This document shows, one piece after another, positions 55,589-64,000 of a DNA stretch of 64,000 nt; the first letter of the stretch is position 1, and each line of letters begins with the position of its first letter. Source of the DNA: Cucumis sativus (lineage: Eukaryota; Streptophyta; Magnoliopsida; Cucurbitales; Cucurbitaceae); the NCBI RefSeq assembly GCF_000004075.3, contig NC_026658.2:13628075-13692074 (forward strand), given 5' to 3'. The position numbers and the translations under genes are program-made. The notes under the pieces were generated by a model. It was not told where the DNA came from, searched no databases, and saw nothing but the letters and a program-made list of their open reading frames with translations.

Positions 55589-56875
55589 CTATCTTTCCAT
55601 GTCTGTATCTGCGAGCTTATGGCCCATTTGAATAAAGCTTTTGGGAACGGAAACGACGTTATAAGATGATGTTTTTGTTGGTGTTGAGGTGGCTGCTTCA
55701 GCATCTTCTTCTTCGTCGTCGTTGGTGATTAGTGAAAAGTATTGGACTGGATTATTCTTCTTGGGGTCGGGGGTTTGTTGTTGGTATAGTTTAAGCAGAA
55801 CCAAATAAAATGATAAACTCAGAATGGTGAGTGCAATTAATAGCCAGCTGAATTGAATGTTGATTAACGACTTTGCTCGGTGAAGTGGTTCGTCCCCAGC
55901 GCACCGCACCACCTTGTGCCCATCTTCCAAGTGCATAAAGCAACCTATGTTATAAAATTATACATTTAGTGATGAACTAACAATGATATATACCCCATAA
56001 ATAAATTAATACTGTTAATTAAATACATAGCAATTGAACCATTTAAACCTTGGAACTGAAAAAGTGATTTCATATAAAAACAAAAACTTGTAAAAAATAT
56101 CTTTTGTCTTATTACCCATTCATTAGATCTTTTTTTATAGATAACACAGAAGTTAAGATAGAAACAAACAAGAAGCTTAATCTTTCACTTTTTTTTTTAA
56201 TAGAAAAAAAATGTTATTTGTCAACTTAGTAAGCTTCATACCTTTAGGAATGAAAGAAGGCGTCCAGAGTGCGAAGCCCATGAGAATAAGCCAAAGGCCT
56301 TGAAAAACAATACTCAGAGACCTAACGAACGCCAACAAGAAGCTATTAGGAAGAGCAATCCCAAGTAGAGTTGTGGCAAAAGAGACCACCACAAGCAGTT
56401 GAAGAAGTAAATGGTATTGGCCTTCGGGGCCCATGTGGTCAGCCGAGTGGAGGTGAAACAACAGAAGCTCTTGTCCAAAAGCCACTGTGCCAACAAATTG
56501 TGTCAGCTCAAAATAAGCCTTAGGACGAACCTGATCAAGAACAACACAAAACGCAGCAAACACAAAGAAAGTCATAGAAATGTTGGAGTGTTCGAAGTTG
56601 TGGAGATGGTAAGAAGGGATGGTTCCATCGATATCGAACGGTTGGTGTCTTTGTGGGCCGATGAAGAGCTCCATGGCTATAGAGGCAGAAGCACCAACCA
56701 TAATTAAAAACGGCTCTAAGTACTTGAATCTTGAAGTGGGGAACCATGAGAGAAATATGGCAGTATTTGGAGGGTTGTTGTTACAAGCTTCGATCTTTAT
56801 GTTGTTGAAGAGATGCCATAGGCCAATGATGAAGAAGCCAAACCCGGGTGCTACATGACCCACTAAAGTTCCCAT
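55589..56875 (-). CDS. DUF716 (TMEM45-like) multi-pass membrane protein
   Basis: Two exons: 56242-56875 and 55589-55944, totalling 990 nt (329 aa). The ATG at 56875 gives MGTLVGHVAPGFGFFIIGLWHLFN, a canonical family start; the open frame upstream begins only with TTG. There are about seven hydrophobic segments: residues 10-24, 50-70, 97-115, 125-145, 158-178, 182-205, and one in exon 2 (FSWLLIALTILSLSFYLVLL). The family HLHSADHMGPEGQYH block is intact, as is the splice-spanning FIPKGCFMHLEDGHKVVRC. The tail is acidic and Ser/Thr-rich, presumably cytosolic. The biochemical role is unknown; some relatives are viral- or defence-responsive. It matches At1g55240 by position. Confidence 0.9.
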
Positions 56876-59523
56876 AATAGTATCAATCAATCACTAATAT
56901 GCTCTGTTTTTTTTAGCACACACCAACCCCAAAAAATGAAAAACAGAGCAACCAACTTTAGTTTGGAAGGGAAGAGAGAAGAAGGGAGGTGAGAGAATTA
57001 TGAGGTGGATTGTAAAGTTTGTAATGTAACTTATAAGTGAAGGGTCAAAGCGTCTAGAGGGTTCCCAACGTTGATTTTGTTAAAGGTCTGAAGAAGAAAA
57101 AAAAGAGAGATACATCACACAAGAGCTACCAAATAGTTAATATATCCCAAAATACACTTATTTTTATGCATTTTATGTTGGGCTATTTATGGCTCCATAA
57201 CCAAACCAATCCAAATCAAAAAATTCAATTAAGATGTATATCAAACTAAAATTTTTGGTTTAATGATTATAATTTCAAGTCTAAATGAACAAAATTTTGG
57301 TTAAAATATGAGTTTTTATTTTGTTATTTTGTTTTAGTAAGACGTTTGATGACTAACTATAATTGAATAATTTGATAGGACTATGAAAGTGGATGAAAGG
57401 AAATACATTTGCTTAGGATGGGTTGAGTTAAATTGAGAGTTTGACCAAATATAGAGAGTTACGTATTTGATTAGGTGTAGTAGTAGAAGGATTAGTGGGC
57501 CAACTCAAGCTCGCAGCCTCTTGGGCTTTGTTTGGTGTGAGGCCTTCAAGTCTACCTTTAATTACCTAATTTTTTGTGTAGACCAAGAAAATAAAAACAA
57601 TAGGCAACCTTTTTTGAAAAAAAATTATTTGTGATCAATTACAATTTTGCCTCTGAATTTCTCAATTATAAGTCAAATTATGAAATACCCAACAGAAGAA
57701 AATATAATACAAAACAACAAATACTTCAACTAGGGCACTATGATCGATAATAATCTTGCTTTCGATTTTCTTTCTACAAGTAGAACACTAGATACTTCAA
57801 CTAGGTTAACACATTTTTAGTATCGTTTTGATATATTCATTCAAAACGATATATGTGTGACGTGACATTCATAATATGTACGAAAAGAGTTAGAGGACAG
57901 GAAACAATAGGAGGCTAGAGGAAAACCTTGAAGTTAATTAGTGAGACAATAGAGGCGTCATCTCACAAATGACTGTGGTGCTTTTTTGATGTCTTAAATA
58001 GTACTCTTCATAAAAACTAAAGGTAGAATCTATAAACTTAAACATACCATTCAAAATTGAAACGATATTCATCGAACTCTATTTAAACTCACATGTGCAC
58101 GTGTTAATATAATTAAAGTGTGGTTGAGTATATTTGTGCTTGATTGATTGAGTAAAGGCAAGAGAATAAATACTTGGTAGGAATAATTGTTTAACTTTTG
58201 AAAAACAAAAGAGACAATATTGAAGTGTATATAATTAAATTCATAGGTTGATTATTGTATATAAATAGATGCAAAAGGCCTAATTGGTTTAGATAACTAT
58301 CATATATTACTTTATCAGTTATTGATTAGGCAAATCTTGATTATCAATATATAAATTTTAATTAATTATTATTCCTTCCAAACCCTAATCTTAATTAATT
58401 TATACTATTCTAATCCGACTTAGCTGTCCATTAAAAGAATTGTTTGGAAAAGGAAGTATCTAAAGTTTATTCTATACATTACCTACTTAATTCATATATA
58501 TATATATAGTTTTTATATTGGATACACTCTAAAAATTTGTTAGTTTGTGTTAGAAGATGTGATATGTTTATATTATATAAAATAAAAAATAATTGAAAGT
58601 TTCGAAATTAATTACTTGTTGTGGAAGAAAATGAAAAATAATGGAGTGATAAACAATGGTAGGAAATTGAAAAATATTGAAGACGACGTGTCGTCCAAGT
58701 ATGTGTATGATGACGTACGATTGTTCCTTTGATGTCGTTCCTTCTATTTATTTAATATTTCTTTTTCAAACAATTCTATTTATTTAGGAAAAGTTATATC
58801 TTTTCCGTTCTTGAATTCTGTGAATTTTTTATCTAAGTTTATATTTAGTTTTTTTAAGTTTAAAAAACTAGTCTTTTAAGTTTTACTCCATATTTATTTT
58901 CAATCTTTCGTATGTTAATTAAATTTCACTATTTTTCATCACTTTAAGTCATAATTACTTTAGATCTATAGAGATTGAAATTCATGTTTGTAAGTGAGTA
59001 ATATTTAATAAAAGAGTTCAATTTAAAAATGTAAAATATTTAAAGATTAAATTGAAACCAATATCAAAACTGGATAATAATAAAATAATATATATCATTA
59101 CTGCAAATGCAAATTAATGTGTGTTATTAATTTTGAGAAGTAAATCACATTTTTTTTTATAATCATTAACAACATGTGGTGAAGAAATAAAAGCAAATCT
59201 AGCCTAGAAATACAATTGTGTATAACATAAATCACCCATTCAATCCAACCCCAACCAAAACATGATACGCATTCATGGGTCATCATGATATATTGTCACA
59301 ATAATCTTGTAAGCAACATTAATTACAAATATAATTTATATAATTAGTCTATTGGGTTTCCCACATTCTTGGGATTTTGCACTTTGAGGTGAAAACAACA
59401 TCACTTGAGTTTTTTAGGATGCAATACCAATACCACACTGTACAATACATCTAAATTAACAATCCCAATAATGCTAGTAAAAGAAAGAAAGTAAACATAT
59501 CAAGGCATGAAGTCTTTATGGAG

Positions 59524-59569
<46 letters not shown>

Positions 59570-61440
59570 AATGATAATAACTTTCTCAACCTCCTCTCTT
59601 TAGAGTAAACAACACTGAACAAAATTAAAAAGGAGCTTATTAATTTGTTTATAGAAGAGTTTAGTTGATTGTTGGATTAGAAAAACAGATTTGCTCACGA
59701 TAACAAATTTTAAAAAAAAATGGTAAAAGTAAAAAAATTGGTTTGGGGTTTTGTTAAGAATAAATTATTTTGCATGTAGTTTATATCAGCAATGACGTGA
59801 CTGCATGGCACAAAAAATACGAAAAATAAAAAGAGAAAACTCCATCAATTATTGTTAGTTTAATTTCAAACCATTTCTTTAATTTATCAGCCATACATAT
59901 ATTTTATTATTTTGACAAAATTATAAGAATAAGAATATTTGTATTTAATTTGGAGGTCATAACTTTAGACCAAATACTTTGATTATTGCAAATTCCTAAC
60001 ACTTCTTCTTTTTTTTTTTTTTTATTGAAATCAACTTCTTTGCTTTACCAACTTTTTATGTGTGGCATTGGGTCTATGCATTGAATCTCAATAACTCTCA
60101 TTACTCATTTTATCTTATTTCATAATTTTACAACTATAATGGTATTAAATAGTTAAAATCATTTTTACCATATTTAAAATTACTTTGAAACGTATTCTTT
60201 TTTTTCATGTTTGATTTTATATTTTTTGAAGAGCTAAAAGTATTGGTTATTTTATGGATGAAAATTTGTTATTTAGAAAAGAGAGAAAGAAAGGAATTGA
60301 TGAGATGGGCAAAGTGCTGTGGAGTGGGCTGAAACCGAGTAAGGCCCTGTGAAAGTGCTTTTGCAACCAAGCTCAATATCAAGGTTTTTCTTGAGGGAAA
60401 ATCAGGTGTGTTGCATCAATTAAATATCTCCTTTTGGTAGGATGGAAATGGGGAAGATAATCAAATCCATGTGTGTTCTTTTTAGATAAAATTTGTGGAG
60501 AAATAATTTTGTACCTATGTAGTTCTTCGTATGTTGAGCTGAGAGCTACTCCAATTCCTAAATGTTGAAGATGAAATGTTACAATTTCTAGATTTAATAG
60601 TTTGAAGATGAAATTTTGTTAATTTGATCGTATGGAGATGCAAGGTCAAAAGTGAGGTTTTCAATTTGCAATAGACCCATTTTTGGAGGTTAATGTCAAA
60701 TTATTCAAAAGTTTGCAATAGACGTTAAACAAAATTTGACATCACTTTTAGAAGGTTCGTAGAAAAGTTTAGATCATATTTATGCAACACCCATAGTAAA
60801 AAACTTATAAAAGATAAAATTTGCATATCATTATGGCACTGCCTAGCAACCACTCTAAAATCAGTAAAATAAAATAAAAGAAATAAAAATGTGAAAAACT
60901 AAACATTTAATTTGAGAGTAAAAGTCAAGTTATCTATTTAGAATCACATTATATTTGCAGTAGTGTATGATCTAAATCCCTTCTTGTCTTTTCAAGAATT
61001 TGATCATCAGATTGTCTAATCAGATATCTCGTAGACTTGTTTAGATGTTTGGTTGAACTATAACTTTCATGTCTATCATAATAATCTAATCCCACGTTGG
61101 TTAAAAGTAATCAAATAGATGGTGAACAAATATTTAAAAGTAAAGCTTACATTTTTTTAAAAAAAATCATTAGATATTTGAGAAATATTGTTTGTCGGAG
61201 ACGATCCATAAACAAACTTTTTTTTTTTGGAGAAAATCTATTAAACAACTTACGTTATATATAATCTAAATTTTTATTAACATAAGTTTGAATTTGAACG
61301 ATTATCATCTCCTTATTATTTCACAACAGTTTTTGCCTTAGTCGCATATCATCTCAAGTGACTATGTGATATTACGTATTAAGAACTATATAACTTTTAC
61401 ATTCTTTGAGTTGGTTTCATATTATATTATATGGGGGAAA
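56876..61440. other. AT-rich intergenic region
   Basis: About 4.6 kb. The left ~250 bp is the DUF716 leader and promoter. The rest is AT-rich with no supportable CDS. It contains a long (AT)n microsatellite (59526-59567), a short TA run near 58495-58508, and a T-run near 60007-60023. Confidence 0.65.
59526..59567. repeat. (AT)n microsatellite, about 21 units
   Basis: An uninterrupted AT dinucleotide run of about 42 bp, by far the longest in the window. Likely length-polymorphic. Confidence 0.9.
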
Positions 61441-61989
61441 GAGTGTGGAGGGTTAGACAAGAGAACCTTTTAAGAGTGTAAACATATGTTAATGGGTTTG
61501 TTCAATTTCAATTTGATTAAACAAACAATCAATACTTCTTCCAATAATTCCAACAACCACACTCGATTTCATGCCCCCACACAAAAGTAATAACAAAATT
61601 ACATAATTTAACTTTGAATTCCCATTTTAAGTTAAGATTAACATTTAAATTATACCCTTCTCCAAAGTAATTTTTTTAAAACCAACCTAAAAACAAAAGA
61701 AAATGAGAACTTACAATGACGCTTTAATAATGTTAGGTATATCATGCATGCATGACCCACTCACCACCCACTTCACTTGAAAACTTGAAATTTTTTTATT
61801 TCTTTATAGAATATATATAAACATGTTATATAAATTATAATTTCTTGGAGTGGGATATGGCCTCAGATTCACATTCTTGGATCATAATTTTGTAAGAGAA
61901 GCAAATGAATGATAAATTAAAATGGCTAAAAGTAAGTACTATAGCTTAAGTTTATATAGAAACTTTGAAATCTGCCATTCCATGTGGTT
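61440..61989 (+). repeat. Duplicated upstream region of dirigent copy 1
   Basis: This aligns block by block with the sequence upstream of dirigent copy 2 (about 62865-63257). Shared blocks: TAAGAGTGTAAACA, GGTTCAATTTCA-like, AATTCCAACAACCACA/AATTTCAGCAACCACA, AGTAATAACAAAATT, AATTCCCATT, AAACAAAAGAAAATG, and a TTTATATAGAAA TATA region near 61951. So the tandem duplication included the promoter. Confidence 0.6.
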
Positions 61990-62461
61990 GGAATCTCTCC
62001 CATCACCCCCACCCCCACCCACTTCCTCTTTCTCTCTTTAATTCCTACTCTCCTCCGCCGTAGCTTTGGCTATAGTCGAAGATGAACATCCCTTTGAAAG
62101 AACAGTGGACAGGGAACTTTTTCGTTTCTACTGTGGCACGATATTCAGACTGGTAAAAACCCAACCCCAGTTCAAATAATGGCCCCTGTTTCGAACACGT
62201 CGAGGACTAGATTCGGTGCAGTTCAAATGATCGACAACCCATTAACAGAAACTCAAGATCTTCCCAAGTCCAAACTATGGGGAAGAGCACAAGACCAATC
62301 TGGGTTGTTAATGGCGATGAATTTAGCGTTTGTGAGTGGGAAATACAATGGAAGCTCCGTCACCATATTTGGAAGAAACCCATTTATGGAGAAAGTGAGA
62401 GAGAGATGCCTGTGATTGGCGGAAGTGGGCTGTTTAGATTTGCGAGAGAGATGCCTGTGTG
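61990..62461 (+). pseudogene. Dirigent-family pseudogene, copy 1
   Basis: This clearly matches copy 2 downstream (shared PVSNTSRTRFGAVQMIDNPL and [18 protein letters not shown]) but is heavily damaged. No start codon remains where copy 2 has two ATGs, and the signal-peptide region is frame-shifted. About 35 bp encoding the KLSHLRLYWHD region is partly missing. A second deletion removes the GFYASASQ-type segment after WGRAQ. The 3' end is cut short after RFARE, where GAGAGAGATGCCTGTG appears twice, and the final quarter of the beta-barrel is absent. The longest open piece is 62179-62415. It cannot encode a working dirigent protein. Confidence 0.8.
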
Positions 62462-62469
62462 AATGTTAT

Positions 62470-62864
62470 TTCGTTTTTTTTTTCTACGTGGGATTTTCTT
62501 CAAGCATAAGATTTTGATCATCTACTTGAGTCAAAGTAAAGTGAAAATTCATATTACTTTGTTGATCATCTAAAAAAATGCATTATTTTTTTTGTTTAAA
62601 ATAGAAATCAGTAACCCTATGATTTAAGTTTTACCAAAAGATAATGATATGGTACCATCGCCCATAATAATGATAAGGTCTCCACTATATACTTTTGCCT
62701 TAGCCATTAGATATTGAATCTAAAGTTGCTATATATTTTTCTTTCATTGATTTGATTTCAAAATTGTTCTGTTAAACAAATCTTTAAGTTTTAAATTTTA
62801 AATATTCTCCTTAACATATTTTATCATCTTAAGGATTGAATTTGAATCTCCCATGAAATAGAGA
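62470..62864. other. Spacer between the two dirigent copies
   Basis: AT-rich, with no gene or recognisable repeat. It separates copy 1 from the duplicated upstream region of copy 2. Confidence 0.55.
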
Positions 62865-63201
62865 CGTTGTAAGAGTGTAAACACACGTATTGGTTGATGA
62901 TGATGGGATGGTTCAATTTCATTTCAATGAATTCAATTACTTCTAATTTCAGCAACCACAGTTCAACTTCTAAGCCTTAGCTTTCACAAAATAGTAACAA
63001 AATTGCATCAATTACTGAAGTTCAAAAGAAGAAAAATGAACTTACAAAGACTATAGTTGTATATAACGTGCTAAGGTTAATTTAGTTTCCAATTCCCATT
63101 ATGAGTTGAAAGTTAAAACTTTGATTTCACTCCATTTTATGATTTGAACTGAAAAACAAAAGAAAATGGAGAGAAATTGTAATGAGGCTTTACCGCTAAT
63201 T

Positions 63202-63210
63202 TATATATAG
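63202..63210 (+). promoter_or_regulatory. Probable TATA box of dirigent copy 2
   Basis: TATATATAG, 48 bp upstream of the first in-frame ATG (63258). The counterpart in copy 1 is TTTATATAGAAA at about 61951. Confidence 0.45.
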
Positions 63211-63257
63211 AAATAGAAGGCAGAAAATATCCTGCGCGGTTGTATGTCTCAAGTCCA

Positions 63258-63846
63258 ATGATCTCCATTTCCATGGCCATAATTTCTCCTATCTCGGCCA
63301 CCCACTTCCTCTTTCTCTCTTTCCTCCTCTCCTTCGCCATCGCTGAACATGAACATTCCTTTGCAAGAACAATGGATAGAAAGCTGTTGGGTCTTGAAAA
63401 AGAGAAGCTCAGCCACCTCCGTCTATATTGGCACGACGTTGTAAGTGGCAAAAACCCAACCTCAGTCCAAATAGTGGCGCCTGTTTCGAACACGTCGAGG
63501 ACTAGATTTGGTGCAGTCCAAATGATCGACAATCCATTAACAGAAACTAAAGATCCCAAGTCCAGACTATGGGGAAGAGGACAGGGATTTTACGCATCAG
63601 CTTCGCAAGACAAACTTGGTCTGTTAATGGCGATGAATTTGGCTTTTGTGAGTGGGATACAACGGAAGCTCAATCGCTATATTTGGAAGAAACCCAGTTG
63701 GGGAGAAAGTGAGAGAGATGTCTGTGATCGGTGGAGGTGGAGTTTTCAGATTTGCGAGAGGGTATGCAAAAGCCACAACCAGGAAGTTCAATTCCAAAAC
63801 AGGAGATGCTGTTGTTGAATATAACATTTATGTATTTCACTATTGA
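63258..63846 (+). pseudogene. Dirigent protein gene, copy 2, with a 2-bp frameshift
   Basis: Dirigent proteins are secreted beta-barrels that steer phenoxy-radical coupling (lignans, lignin) or related cyclisations in the cell wall. From the ATG at 63258 (alternative 63273) the frame encodes a signal peptide ending SFAIAEHEHSF, then [57 protein letters not shown]. At about 63657 it shifts: copy 1 has GTGGGAAATAC where this copy has GTGGGATAC, two bases fewer. In the other frame the rest is intact ([34 protein letters not shown]) through [10 protein letters not shown] to the stop at 63844-63846. It is single-exon, as usual for the family. It may be a recent pseudogene, an allele, or a sequence error. 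Confidence 0.82.
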
Positions 63847-64000
63847 ATTCTGCCTTTCTTTTTCTTTTCATCTGTTTTTGTTTCGTTTCTTTATTTTACT
63901 TTTTTGTTCTTTGAACATAAGGGGGCTTGGGTTTATGTTTGCATTCATGTAGGGTTCAATATATACTACATCAACGTTCAATTTCTAAATAATATAAATG
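63847..64000. other. 3' flank of dirigent copy 2
   Basis: T-rich presumed 3'UTR to the window edge. No further feature. Confidence 0.6.

Noticed and set aside
59526-59567. Long AT run as an origin or matrix-attachment element
   Set aside because: It is a simple microsatellite; sequence alone gives no support for a specific function.

Overview
The window looks like nuclear DNA of a flowering plant, most likely a eudicot. Genes are split by AT-rich GT...AG introns, every recognised protein is a plant ortholog, and the intergenic DNA is very AT-rich and full of decayed interspersed repeats. The styles of LINE tail, SINE-like repeat and AT-rich inverted repeat remind me of cucurbits (Cucumis and relatives). 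That is an inference from memory, not something proved here. I see no bacterial, organellar or viral segment and no CRISPR.

Layout. (1) 46-2510 (+): a complete four-exon phytoene synthase (385 aa). (2) 3413-9456 (-): an eleven-exon PP2A catalytic subunit (311 aa) with SINE-like and LINE remnants in its large fourth intron. (3) 15049-19900 (+): a six-exon DDX3/DED1-type DEAD-box RNA helicase (627 aa) with a 5'UTR intron. The stretch between genes 2 and 3 is AT-rich and repeat-laden. (4) 22254-24787 (+): a two-exon F-box/kelch protein (437 aa). (5) 25396-25551 (-): a possible tiny DUF761-type protein. (6) 26919-29090 (-): a secreted DUF538 protein with a 14-codon last exon. (7) 30564-32391 (-): a three-exon GPI-anchored lipid-transfer protein. 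(8) 32.4-38.8 kb: a gene desert with inverted-repeat elements. (9) 39581-44454 (+): an eight-exon SF1/BBP-like KH protein with a huge proline-rich tail. (10) 45326-54158 (-): a 19-exon HUB2/BRE1 RING E3 ligase (880 aa). (11) 55589-56875 (-): a two-exon DUF716 membrane protein. (12) 61.4-63.85 kb (+): a tandem pair of dirigent genes, both broken.

The exon chains were assembled by hand from splice sites and reading frame. For every multi-exon gene the summed coding length is a multiple of three and the protein runs unbroken to a normal family C-terminus. From memory, gene order matches two Arabidopsis neighbourhoods: PP2A-4/RH11 (At3g58500/At3g58510), and At1g55270 F-box/kelch - At1g55265 DUF538 - At1g55260 LTPG6 - At1g55250 HUB2 - At1g55240 DUF716. 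In the second block the KH gene lies between the LTPG and HUB2 genes.

Functionally the genes are mostly housekeeping or regulatory (carotenoid entry step, phosphatase, helicase, histone H2B ubiquitination, RNA binding), plus cell-surface and wall-related proteins (LTPG, DUF538, dirigent). I see no operon-like or novel multi-gene system. The most notable observations are the mobile-element fossils, one LINE with a clean 16-bp target-site duplication, the two broken dirigent copies and the conserved gene order.
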